Part shown: positions 13,029-25,000 of the stretch, piece after piece
Numbering within the stretch: the stretch's first letter is position 1
Layout of the letters: each line of letters opens with the position of its first letter
Source of the DNA: Branchiostoma floridae
Taxonomy: Eukaryota; Chordata; Leptocardii; Amphioxiformes; Branchiostomatidae
Direction of reading: 5' to 3'
DNA length: 64,000 nt
Assembly (NCBI RefSeq): GCF_000003815.2
Contig: NC_049986.1
Location: 6,006,868 to 6,070,867, forward strand
Made by a program: the position numbers and the translations under genes
The notes under the pieces: model-generated
What the model was told of the DNA's origin: nothing
The model's database searches: none
The model's input: only the letters and a program-made list of their open reading frames with translations

Positions 13029-13250
13029 CTACCACAGTATATCTAACGCCTCTTCCCTTTTCTTAAAACATGTGTATACGAACTCACAGAGTTTTTGTTG
13101 TACAGCGTTATCTGTGCTTGACATTATACGTACAAACAGGGTGTCTTTTGTTAACTGTTTACATCGTGTATCTATATTGAGAGCGCTGGTAAAAGAGTTG
13201 CGTATATCATTGTATACGGTCTGAGTTACAAAGTGTACAGAGTCTGTCAT
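13029..13250 (-). other. unassigned 73-codon ORF, possibly a retroelement remnant
   Basis: The minus-strand ORF is rich in charged and aromatic residues, with a segment ending QQKLCEFVYTCFKKREEAL. This looks like plausible protein sequence rather than random translation. No splice partners or neighbouring exons are found, and I do not recognise a domain. It may be a fragment of a mobile element. Confidence 0.25.
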
Positions 13251-14299
13251 TCGGAGAAGTCCGGTGGTATCTTCTCAATATAATAATAACCTGTATTGCC
13301 AGTTCATGCCCGAGGGCTAATTGCAGACAAAGTAAAGTAGTGGTATACATAATTGTATTCTTTACAGAGAAGGAAAATGAGATCTATAGATAAATCAAAA
13401 GAAAAATAATGTCTAATCTAAATCTATTTCTACTTGAGCTTTTTGATGTGTTTGACTTCTTTTCTGAATGCAGTCGGAGATGAATTGTCCAACATTTTCA
13501 TATATAAGGGGTTGGACGACTTAAGCAAGAAGATTGATTTTCTTGGTCGGTAAGGTGAGAAAAGCTTGGGAAAGATTTGTAGATTTTAAGGAAAAACTTC
13601 AAGTTGTTTCTTTCGGAATTGTAATGTGAAGAAGATTAAGTGTCATCGGTCTTTAGATAGCTTGAATACTCATCTGTGTACGCCATCACTACAGATAAGG
13701 CAGTGAACAATGGATGTGAACAATGACATGTAAATTGTAGTTAATCTTTCACTGCTTTCCCTGAACAGTATCTTCCCAGTATATGCATGGCGCATTGATC
13801 GTACGCGCGCGTTCATCAGTCTGGTCCGCGGCACCGTTATGGTGATGTATGCGGCGGGAAGGCGTCGGGCTGAGCCGCCAAACGTCTGAAACGCCGTGCG
13901 GGCATGCGGTCAATTAGGCCAACGGAAAACATGTCGTGTTTTGGGGTTTCCATAAAAATTAGGCGCGGTAGACGGGGGTTTTCATATATATCCAGACGGA
14001 AGTGTTCAAACACTATCAAAAATTTGAAGATTGGAAACAGGTATTTTTGGAATGAATTACGTTAAGCGTATTCAAGTATTAGTATCAATTTAGGAAGCTT
14101 AATATTACGAGTATTAGGACACCCAAAAGCCTTTTAGAATAACTGTGACCAAGGTGGTTGAATAGGGGACCCTTTTCAACCTCCTTGCTGTGACGTAACG
14201 TAAGGTTTTGATGTCTCATTAGGAATATACAATGCAGGCAATTTTTTCTTTCGTTTTTTTGCCCATTTTTAACACGTATTAGTTTTGTGGTACTAAGAA

Positions 14300-14703
14300 T
14301 AGGGGTAGGTACAGAAAATTCAGGTACAGGTCAGGTGTAGGTCCATAGAATCAGGTCTAGGTCCGAACATGAACCTGCACCTAATTATCTATGAAAACTT
14401 ATTAATGGGTGATATTAGATACAATGGTCCATTTTGCTACAAATGATTCTATTTGGTTGAGTGTGCGGCGTCCATTGGCAATTTTAAGTTCTATCTTCAT
14501 GTAAACAACGCACACTAACTGCCCCTGTTTCAGATAAAGTTTGACCGTAGAAGCTTGGTAACAAACGTCGCCCTTTTTCTTTTTTTTAGACCCGTAAGTT
14601 CCAAAACATGTAGAGGCCTGCCGATATGATATGTTCATTTTTAATCGGCCCAACAAGAAATAAGCGGTTTTGTACAGGTACACCGTACTGATACCCGCCC
14701 CGA
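14300..14703. mobile_element. hAT-like MITE, copy 2, degraded
   Basis: This starts TAGGGGTAGGTACAG and ends near GTACTGATACCCGCCCC, the same termini and interior CAGGTCC words as the copy at 11622-12055, but in the opposite orientation. No matching 8-bp flanks are visible, so one end is mutated or lost. Confidence 0.7.
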
Positions 14704-15462
14704 AAGCCCCCATCACACGAGAGCAAGGAATTTGCTCCCGTTCTTTTGGCTGGCCCGAAAGTTTTCACATACTTAAAACTTTCGAGTGCATTTGAAGTGG
14801 AGAAATATCGAACGACATTCAAAGTGTATTCCAAGTGTATTCTAACTATTCAAACAGCAGTATGACCGCATTCTACGGCATTCCAACATTATTCGAAAGA
14901 CTTATATCTCATTCGATGGAGAACCAAAACGGCAAGCCACTTCGAATAATGCCAGAATGTGGCCAAAAAGGTATCTGGAATGCACTGCGAATTTCTAGAA
15001 TACACCGACAAATTCCCAGGAAAAGAAAAGAAGTTTCATTCTGACGGCATTTTGGCTCATTCCTTCTCGTGTGAAGGGGATATAAGGTCCTTTTGGAATT
15101 CCCACCCGAATGGCCCCGAATGTGGCAGGAATTTTGCGAATACTCAATTCCTGCTGTTTCTGTTTGAATCCTGCTAATTCGGTTTCAGTGTGAAGTCCCA
15201 ACGCTAGCTGTAATATTGACATAAAATAGCCTTAGGAGAAATCAATCGGTCTGACGATCGGCGGACGCCATGGCACATTTGGGGTGACCCGTCGGTCTGG
15301 GTCCGAAACATTCATTATAATTCCACTTCATTTCCACAGAAGGACGTTTTCTCATAGGTACAATTCATCAAGAGATTAGTCATCTTATAAAAATTGTAAT
15401 GATACGACTCAGTGCTGTTCGCATGCTTTTCTAAGACGTTAAGTACGTATTTCTGGTGGTGT

Positions 15463-15895
15463 ATCTTGTATACTCTTCCCCTAGTGCCCTAAGAAAGCGT
15501 GCTTTACTTGAAACGTATACATATATCGGACTTAAGAAATACATCTTATTTTGTTTCCGAACCCTTGCTGTGTTTATTTTCAATATCCAGAAGCATTATG
15601 AGTCTCCAATCTATCGGTTTCTTGTGCCTATATAATAAATGAAAATGGAGCGGAACATTTTAAAGACAATAATTTCCTTCCATTTGGACATCTGGTTTGA
15701 ACGTACGAACGTATATCTTGTATACTCTTCCCCTAATGCCCTAAAAAAGCGTGCTCTACTTGAAACGTATACATATATCGGACTTAAGAAATACATCTTA
15801 TTTTGTTTCCGAACCCTTGCTGTGTTTATTTTCAATATCCAGAAGCATTATAAGCCTCCCATCTATCGGTTTCTTGTGCCTATATAATAAATGTC
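15463..15895. repeat. tandem duplication, period about 252 bp
   Basis: Two highly similar copies of a block of about 180 bp begin at 15463 and about 15715. Both run from CTTGTATACTCTTCCCCTA to CTTGTGCCTATATAATAAAT. They are separated by a 72-bp segment (15639-15711) that reappears almost unchanged at 17415-17487. The two blocks differ at only a few bases, so the duplication is recent. Confidence 0.85.
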
Positions 15896-16123
15896 CCTGG
15901 ATCCCAAGCCGGGCATTTAGCACGGAATGAGATGAACGTGTTAACGGCGTCAGAGGGGGCCATTTGGTCCTGCCGAACTCAAATCCATCATGGCTAAATG
16001 TACCGGTGTGGCAGCAAAGCGCGGAGTGTGTCTGCGTCCGTACCTGTCCTGAATGTACGATGACTACAGGCACGTCCGTTACACAGGGCCGCGTGTCGTA
16101 GTACCACGCCTACCGCCGCCAGG

Positions 16124-16130
16124 TATAAAA
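16124..16130 (+). promoter_or_regulatory. TATA box of the ADAMTS-like gene
   Basis: TATAAAA is set in a CpG-containing stretch. It lies about 30 bp upstream of a plausible transcription start near 16151-16158 and about 150 bp upstream of a strong splice donor at 16279. Confidence 0.55.
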
Positions 16131-16154
16131 CACGCCGTGCCTAACCACGCAGGT

Positions 16155-16278
16155 ATAGTTAGCACACCTGTATGACCAGCCTTGCTACCGGAAACTCACG
16201 TACACTCGCGATCCAACGTTTCCTTATCAACAAAACCTACACCAACCGTACCTTTCAAAGTCTGGCTTCTGTACTAAG
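16155..16278 (+). other. predicted noncoding first exon (5' UTR) of ADAMTS-like gene
   Basis: The stretch between the TATA box and the donor ACTAAG/GTGAGT (16278/16279) has no long ORF. The matching acceptor is inferred at 22010-22011, after a strong pyrimidine tract (CTCTCTTCCCCTTTGCCAG). It leads into the exon that holds the start codon at 22030. The implied first intron is 5.7 kb. The link between the two is an inference from signals only. Confidence 0.45.
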
Positions 16279-17574
16279 GTGAGTACAGTTGAGTTCGATT
16301 TTCTCTACTGCTATCGTTTGGTCTGGTGTTGTTTCTATACTGTATTTGGGTGTAGACAGTTTTTACACATACCAGCGGCCGAACCACTGGAAGATTAGAT
16401 CAAAATATTTACCTGTGTCTGTTTATACACACCTACTAGAAGCCCACTGTCTGGAAGAAGTCTACAGTGTCTATGATTTAATAATCGTATGTATGTAAGC
16501 AATCTCTACCTTTTATTACACATTTTCAATTTTTATGAATGAGTATTTAACAGTTCGTGTGATTTATGTATAGAAATGTCGTTAAATAGTATCATTTTTG
16601 CGTGATTTTTTTTTTTTACAAACCAATTTCTAATCATTTTTTCACTTGTAATCTTTATCGTATTTACCAAGTATAAAGGCATAGGCAATTTATTAGTGTA
16701 ATTGATATGGGCGATGAAAAATTGCCAAATATATATACATATGTATATATAAATAGAGATCTTGTTGGTTATGAGTTATTTGACTTATGTACGATGGTTG
16801 AAGTGCAATTCTAAAAATATCCGCTGGGTGTATATCTGAAGTTTTCCTTTATATTCCGTTTTAGTTCTTAGAAGACCGGAAGATATAAAAGTCTATGTCC
16901 ACGACTTTGACTCTCTTTTACAATAGCAGACATATCTGTATGTTTACATACAATCATGGCGCGGCGGTCTCTTACAAAGGGGTACACTCACGGCTTTAAA
17001 ATTCAGCGGGGATACCTTTGACGCCCCCTCTCTCTACGTCACTACAGTCCCTGTCATATGACAACAATTAAGGGGATTAGACAACATTAGTCGCTTCCGA
17101 TTGGCATTAAAAACACCAACTCAAAGGTCAGCGTCGCGTGCGGCCCCCGTTGGCACCAACCAAGCGTTTGAATCGCACCGGTATTTTTGGTATGCGGTTT
17201 AACCATAGCATGAATAAGAGTGTATACAACGTATTCACTATATAAAGGAAGCAGGGATATGTGACGTTGGTTACACGAATGTGGTAAAGCATGTATACAC
17301 CAGAAAGGATTTCAAAAAGACTGGTCTTGAAATAGCATTACTACTACCTGGTTACACAAAAACAACACGTACACAAGTTCCAAAACTTCCGTGGGAATGG
17401 GTCAGTGTACAATGTGAAAATGGAGCGGAACATTTTAAAGACAATAATTTCCTTCCATTTGGACATCTGGTTTGAACGTACGAACGCCTTGAAGTCATTT
17501 CTTAGTATACCCTTGTATTTGATTCAGCATACAATAGGTTTCTCACACATCTAGCAAAAAAAAAATCGAGAGAG

Positions 17575-17905
17575 TGACTTCGTTCTCACGTTTGTCGTAC
17601 GATTGGTCTACGACAGCGAATGTCGGGCAAAGTGACGACATTTACATAAACGTCTGTGCTGTAAAAATCCAATTGTTTTTGAAGTTTTAATGCCAAAGCT
17701 TCCGTAGTTCCTTTTTGACTGTCGTAATCTTGTTGAAAAGCCGTCATATGCTGTCGCGCGATGTTTAACGTATTTAGAGAATTCTCAAGCAGGCTGTGAC
17801 AGAACCAACAACAGAATCATCATAAGGAAGCTCTGTATTACACGACACATCTACAAATTTCTGACGACTGTCCCGAGTTTACAATCGTGCGACAATCGTA
17901 CGACA
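17575..17905. mobile_element. inverted-repeat element with GTCGTACGAT ends
   Basis: GTCGTACGATTGGTC near 17595 is answered by AATCGTACGACAGCC near 17895 in inverted orientation. The interior shares, in reverse complement, the words TTGGTTCTGTCAC and GCCTGCTTGA.AATTCT with the element at 25555-25740. Non-autonomous; superfamily unknown. Confidence 0.6.
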
Positions 17906-18173
17906 GCCGAGACCGAACCTACAGCGCATATATCATTTTGACACCTGTATATTTCTTTATATTTGATACTAATATTTAGTTCAAGTCTACTTTTAACTTG
18001 ATACTTTCGATGGATAACTGTAGCGCACCCCATACAGTCGATATGTCATTTCCGCTACCTGAAAACATAGCACAGAGCATTTTTCCACTACCCGTTGCCC
18101 CCAGCCGATTGGCGAACTATTCTAACTATGTTCCCAACCCGTCACTCATTCAAAGCAAGAGACAGGCCATATA

Positions 18174-18387
18174 CTGTAAATGCATTTAACTTTGCGGGGA
18201 TTTAATTTCGCGGTAGCGAGAAGAAGGACTTTTCGCGGTGGTTTTGAAGACATTTTGCGGTAGTACCATGCAATACTTTCTTACTGCCATGGAAAAATGT
18301 TCGCGGTGGTTTGAAATTCGCGGTGACGCGGCCACCGCAAAAACCGCGAACATTAAACCACCACGAAAGTTTCTGCATTTACAGTAG
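18174..18387. mobile_element. palindromic MITE with TA target, copy 1
   Basis: Terminal inverted repeats read CTGTAAATGCA at the left and TGCATTTACAG at the right, flanked by TA on both sides. The interior is made of TTCGCGGTGG and TTTGCGGTAG words and their complements. A shorter relative lies at 60584-60737. A TA target is typical of Tc1/mariner-type elements, but the superfamily is not proved. Confidence 0.8.
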
Positions 18388-19064
18388 TAACCTAGCTTTA
18401 AACACCTGCCGCAATGTTTTGACGGAAGGGTGTTGCCCCACCACTACAGTGTGTACATTTTTTGTGTACATCAATTATCTGCACAATAACAAACCTTCAC
18501 GTGGTGGGTGCATCAAAGTCGCGCCGTCTTTTGTCACATGTACAAACCTTGCGTTCAGCACAATACAAGGACGCTAAGAGAACCATGCAGGTGTTTCCGG
18601 CTTCGCACAGCAAAGAAAAAAAAAGTTGTGAAAGATTGTGGACATTTGCCAATTTGGCATGAAGCCAAACTCATCCAAACGTTTAAAGGACTGGCGGCTT
18701 TGGTATGATTAATGGGTTCAAGACACTAAAGATACGATCCAAAATCAGGTGTATACGTGGAGATGTCTGGTAGTATGTTCTCGCGTTCCACCGTTTTTGC
18801 AAGCTGCGCCTAAACAGCCTTCAAAAGGATTTAATTAAATTACGAGGTGTTTTGTAAACATGAGAGCTGTCATTCAAAAGGTGAAGGACTTGTGATAGAC
18901 AGAAAAACAAATTCTAGTTTTCTGATGACGTGTTTTTTTGTTTAAAAAAAGTTATCTTGTTCTAAAAAAAGTGTAAAACACGATAATTTTGTAATAGTGG
19001 CATTGACGATGACATGACATTGACATTTTTTTGTTTTCAACAGGTATAGCTATTTTCGTGCTAT

Positions 19065-19065
19065 G

Positions 19066-19097
<32 letters not shown>

Positions 19098-19124
19098 AAC
19101 ACACGCACATTCGCAAACGCAAGC

Positions 19125-19173
<49 letters not shown>
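19065..19173. repeat. CA microsatellite
   Basis: Interrupted (CA)n followed by a pure run of about 45 bp. It produces spurious THTHTH and VCVCVC reading frames on both strands. Confidence 0.97.
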
Positions 19174-19175
<2 letters not shown>

Positions 19176-22029
19176 ATACACACGCAAACATCATTTATTA
19201 CCCAGTACAACAAACAATTATTCATTTGACATCGATATCATTGGCAAAAAGAATTGCTTGCTGCAAATCTGATATTTTCTCTCCACCACAATTCTTTTGG
19301 GGCCCTTGAAATGTTCAAAATAAAAATCGTTTTATCCAATCAAAATAACGGTCGTTTTACCCAAGCAAATTTAGAAATAACAATCTTTTTCATATCTAAT
19401 CAAATACTGTTACCGAAATAATCTATTCCACTTGAGACCATAAATAACAAGTGGCAAAGCATGCAAAAAAAGGCAATATTAGTCCATCATCTGAAAAAAA
19501 GTCTAAGACAAATTTCCTCTACCGTATACGTGATCTTAGCGCAAGCTTTAACGTAACTAATGAGTTTAAATTTATCCTCCTTGGCGTTTCTTGGCATATG
19601 TATGCAGATTGCAAAAATATTGAGATAGAGTGAAAAGAAACAAGGCAGATTCCTACGGACTCACCCTAACTATACCAAGAATGGTATAGCCAGTGAGATT
19701 ACAGACGGTACTATTTGTGGGACTCTTGGTGAAATGAATGGCCTATTTACACTCGTGACGATAGAAAAGCATTGACAATTTATAGAATACAGTGTGTTTT
19801 TAAAACTCAACATATAGAAAATGTATGTAGAAAATACACTAAATAACAAATGATTCCTCATAGGCTACACCCAATACGTAATGGTACAGCCTGGTGAATT
19901 TATGGATGAGGTGACTTTGTGGACGACAATTTGTGCCCAGATCACCAAATCCTTGAGAAATCAACGAGATAAAACGTTATGCAAGTTATACAAAAAGATT
20001 ATCCTATAAATCAAATAGATTATCTTAAATCCCAAATTTATATATAAAAATTCACTAATTAAAACTTCGAATTATATCATTTCAAATCAGTCAAACTTGG
20101 CATCTGTATTTCAACATATCATAGGTCTAAGGGGCTAGACCTTTAACATCACTCACTCACTCACTCACTCACTCAATAATCAAGATGGCAACATTTTAGG
20201 TTCCACTACAGAACCCCAGAAAAAACGCCGGGGGATGGCGTTTTCTATATTGTTCGTCGTTTTTCTAAACCCTATTCGATTAAAGCACACGTGTACATAT
20301 GCACAAATATACAAACGCACGCGCATGCACACACAGACACGCGCACGACACACCTAAAACGTTTCTTTCCCGGTGGTGGCTAACCCCCCCTAGGTTACTG
20401 AGAATGGTATAGTCCGGATAGTTTGCAGACGATAATTTGCTCACGGATTCCGTGTTGAATTAACGGCCGATGTACTCGCTCGCTGACAGATAAGCAGTGA
20501 TATCTAAACATACCGTGTTTGCTTTACACTTGATAGATGAGTCACAGTACTCCTTACTATACACAGACTGACTTACGAAGCGAAGTATTAGAAACTGTGG
20601 GCAAGAGTTGGAACCTCAGGTCATAGTCGATAGAGTAGGCAGGGTGAAAAGAAACGTATGTAAAGCGTTCCAGTGTTACTTTGTAATCTATACGTACAGT
20701 GCAAGGGTTCTTTCTAGTGGCCGACACAATTTTTACAGGTTTGCAATAGCAAAACCAAACGTTTTAAAACCCTTGAACATCAATTAAGAAAAAAATCGCC
20801 GTAAAAAAGGAATATTGAGAAAATAGACAAATTATGACAATACAATGGAAAGGCACTTTCACTGGTTCAAATAAAAAATGCTAAGGACCTAAATTTCTTT
20901 TTTTTTACTTACTATTGGTTTACATGGGCAAGAAAAGTACGGATACTGACATATTTGTTTATAGCAATGACAATTGTGTCAACCGTTTTTAAACATCTTT
21001 AATGGAATAGATATCAATTAGCCTGGTTACCAAACCCCAGCCCGACCTCAACTATCTATAGTGCAGGGGTCTGGCCGGATGGCATAGGCCGGGTTCTCAA
21101 TTTTGCACCTTATAGTGGGCAAAAAACTCCACCAATGGAACAGCACAGGATCAGCAGAAGGTAATTACACCCCTGCCATGATTGGTTAATGACCTCCAAC
21201 TGTAAATATACTTTTGATAAATTGAGCAACTTGTAGAATATGTACCTAATTAGTATTGCTTTTATTGCTTTTCATTCCTTTAATTTTTTAAGGTAATAAT
21301 CATCATCATCGGTCGACGTGATCAAACATGTTCGCACATGTTTACACTCGACGGGGTTATACCGCCCCTTACTGGGGTGACATACCCTTTCGTATGGCTA
21401 ATTACAAGACGGGGATGCGCCAGGTCTAATACAGTTACATTTTATCGGTTAATGCACGTGTTAAATGTCATCTCAACGAAGGAATTTGCCTCCTTTAAAT
21501 AAACGTTTGGAACCTCTTGAAAGGACGCCTAGCGATTCTCATGAGACACTGCAGTACTGCACTGCATGACCGCAGTTGAACTCATACAAAACGACTCGAG
21601 CCAAAAGCCATTGACAAATTTTGACAGCTCGCTCCTTTCTTTCATTTGGTTTGCTTCCAACACAGGTGGAACCCATTGGCTTCAAAATGAAAACTCATAA
21701 CAACTCCGCTATATAATCTAAATTTAACGCTCTGCCAAGTACTCTATTTTTAATATCGACTTTGTAGTGCTGTGAGAAATAAAAACGTGAAAAATTTAGG
21801 TGTATAAAGAGGATATTCGGAAGTGTTGAAAGACGCGTCCATGTAAAAGGGGGGAGGGGGGCGCACCGTCTACGACATTTGGGGAGGTGTGACCTAGACT
21901 AAAGAATCCCCATATCGAGCGTTCTTGTTGTAAACAGGCTGGCAATGATGCCATCGCGTCCTTTCCTTCTTCCCAGACGTTGTTTAACGTGTCTCTCTTC
22001 CCCTTTGCCAGGGTCTATTGTTAAATAAC

Positions 22030-25000
22030 ATGCGGTTGTCGCCATTTGGTGTCCCCTACACGTCTGGGCGAGTCATTATCTTCCTCAGCTTCGTCGTCCA
22101 AGCTCGACTGTGGGTTCGGGGACAAGAGGCCACGTCCACCGCACGGGAGGTGAGTTAAGAGGGGGGGGGGGGGGGGGTTAATTTTAGACGTCTAGATGTT
22201 TCTCCCTATCCCAACTTACTCCCAGACGCTCAAAATTTGTACCACTGACGAAAACCACGTGGGGGCGTTAGCTTGTATTTAAGTAGACCTATACTTATGC
22301 TGACGGTTTAGACTGAGATATTGTCTCGGCATGTGTCAATTATTTCTCATTTGACTTAATATTAAAATGTTGGATTATATGTAATTGAACGTGGCACAGC
22401 ATTGCTATCCAAATGACCCCCCCCCCCATCTTTATAAGTAGCCATCGCAAGGCTAAGCGTTGATTTAAACTTTGCCCTAACTGACAGATGAATCCAGAAA
22501 GAATATACCTTTCGAATATCATTTTTAAATTCTTCACATTTGCAAAACTAGTTTACAATCTTTTCATTGAAGATTTCCAATGAACCCTCTCTTCTGTGCA
22601 GATGTATATAATGTATAAATATCTGTGTGGGTTGCAAGGTGTGACACATTGCTTAACACAAGGGATTCGGTTTTTGTCATACGTTGCCAATGTATATAAC
22701 GGTAGGGTCTAACAGGTGATTTTTGCATGTCTGCAACACGACTAATGGATCTCTTGGGCTATCTACTAACACGTATGAGAATGAATGCTTTGAGAGAGAG
22801 GCTTTGAGAGGCTTTATTTTGTCGATTAGCTGTGATACAAAATTGTAAAATGTACACTGCTAATCTTCCTGGACATAAAAATGCACACATGACAGAACGT
22901 AACACAATCACATATTTACAATTATGCTTGAGAAAACCCGTGTCAGTTTGCCTTAGTATTTTAGCCTACCTTCGGTAAGGTCAAAACCAAGAGGTCCCTG
23001 CTTTAAAACCTTGAGAAAGGCACTTTACACGACTTTCTTCAATCCACATAGCTGTAATTGAGTACCTACTAGCTTCAGTCAGGGCCGTCCCTCGGATAGG
23101 ACGTTAAATGGAGGTTTTACGTGTTTTAGTAGAGCCACATCTCCACACGTATTTATTATAAGAACCCACCACACTTATAAAAAAAAGAGAGGGTTTTTCC
23201 CGGTCACGGTGCGCGGATCAAACCTTACAGTCTGAAAATGTGATTGTCGACATTTTTGTCAATCCTTCCACAAATGTGGTAAAGCTAAATGAATGAATAT
23301 ATTTTTCAGTTGTTGGTCTCGGGGTGTTTAACCGACCCAGTATGTGTTTCTGTCAGCCTGTCTTCTTTGCTAACCTTTTTGAGTAGTTTTGACCAGAACG
23401 TTGTGACCGACTCAGTAAAAATTCCCCGGTGTGCGCTAATGAACTTGGTCGGCGGGTTGCACTCCCTGCACCGTAGAGATGGCAGCGAGCTCCCGATGGT
23501 ATGGCTAACGGGGTACTTCTTACAGCATATGCCTGTATGTTGTTAACGCTAGATGGTTTAAAGAATTCTCTCAACACAGATGCACCTTACATGATACCGC
23601 TAAGCAACGTTGTAGTAAAAAGACATGTACATCATGTGCCCCCCTCCCCAACTCCGATATACACGTGTGTCTATATTACCATAAGGGTCAGCTGTTTTGA
23701 GAGACTAGCGGGGTTAACTGCGGTTAACCAAAAACCGATGAGGCAAGAAATCTTTCTCAGTAGGAACCCGAGTCTTCAAATTTCATATCATTCAGCATGA
23801 AAAAAACCATCACGACGGGTTGGCATACTGCGCCCAGCATGAAAAATTCATTTGTTACCATTCTTTCATTTCTTTTCGTGACCTTAATTTAATGAAATGC
23901 GGCCTGCAGGACGATTTAAACTTCTCATATTTAAAGAAATGTTAGATATACATCTATAAGATGTTTTCCTTGGTGTAGTTATGTTGCGGTGCGCGCGCGC
24001 GCGTGTGTATGGAAAAAGGAAAATAGTTGTCTAGTAGTTTTCTGAAACAATTTTATGTACATAGTGCAGGACACCGATGAAGGCAAAACCGGTGTCACAC
24101 CAAATACTTGCCAAGTGATGTATTGCCCCGGCGTGGAGATATTAATGTTAGGGTCGGTTTAGGATTAGGTTAGATACATAAGATACAATACGAAGTACCA
24201 GTCTTATCAGGCCTGCGAGAGGGCTGGGACCGAGGCTGATACGGAATACACCGTGTTAGATTTTATTTATGTTATACCCACCCTAGAAAATATTATGTTT
24301 TGATGCTAGTTACATGTACGTTAGAAACTTGGTTCAAACCAATTATTTAATTTTGCGACACCGGTCTGTGAATGACTTGATGGGGGTTGTAGTTAGATAA
24401 CGGTAAATGGCTATATGTAGGTTAGCGTTAGAATTATGTTCAAGGTTAGGTTTCAGTAGAGCGCTTGGGTTATGGTAGAATTTAGGGTCAGGGTTAGTCT
24501 CTACGTCGCTAGAAAAAGTCTGCGCTGATTTCTGCTTCTATATTATCACGCCAGAAGAGTGGGACATACGTCATAGGTATACTCGAAAACCCCATTCAGT
24601 GCCCGGTACTTATTTAGCAAGTGGGACTTATTTGGTTTGACACCGGCGGGCAGTTAAAAGTGTATCAAATCCGCGGAACTGATACAGAAGCGTTAATGAA
24701 CTTGAAGTAGTGTTTGTGACAAACCAAAAGATTTACCACGAACTTGATTTGTTTTACCCTTTGATGTGGGAAGATAGTCTCCACCGCACTTGACCTTGAC
24801 TGCGATTTTCTCTCTGAAGTAGGTTTTCATGTCATCGACAATTTGAGTTCAAAGCGGGCGGGCGGTTTGATCGTCTATGGGCCGTACGGTTGAACCCTCT
24901 CCGTTCTAACTCTGGAAATGTATACAACACATTCCGTGGGAAAAGTAGTTAGGCCTTGCTGATTTAATTATATGGATGTCATCCCCTCAGAACCCAAAAG

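Larger units (their letters stand above)
10875..16123. other. intergenic region without a convincing gene
   Basis: This follows the LamG-VWA stop codon. Possible 3' UTR sequence continues, with a donor-like GTAAGTAC at 10920 and an acceptor-like CAG at 11382-11384. AATAAA signals occur near 12243 and 12423. The rest holds two hAT-like MITEs, AT-rich DNA and a local duplication, listed separately. A 73-codon minus-strand ORF at 13029-13250 has no recognisable domain. Confidence 0.6.
16279..22011 (+). other. predicted intron 1 of ADAMTS-like gene, repeats only
   Basis: No coding exon is seen. It contains the 72-bp repeat copy at 17415-17487, an inverted-repeat element near 17575-17905, a TA-flanked MITE at 18174-18387, a CA microsatellite, an ACTC microsatellite at 20148-20175, and three loose copies of a GAATGGTATAGCC motif near 19680, 19880 and 20400. 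Confidence 0.5.

Noticed and set aside
24150-24500. Interstitial telomere (TTAGGG) array
   Set aside because: The GGTTAGG-like words are spaced irregularly and never form a tandem array.
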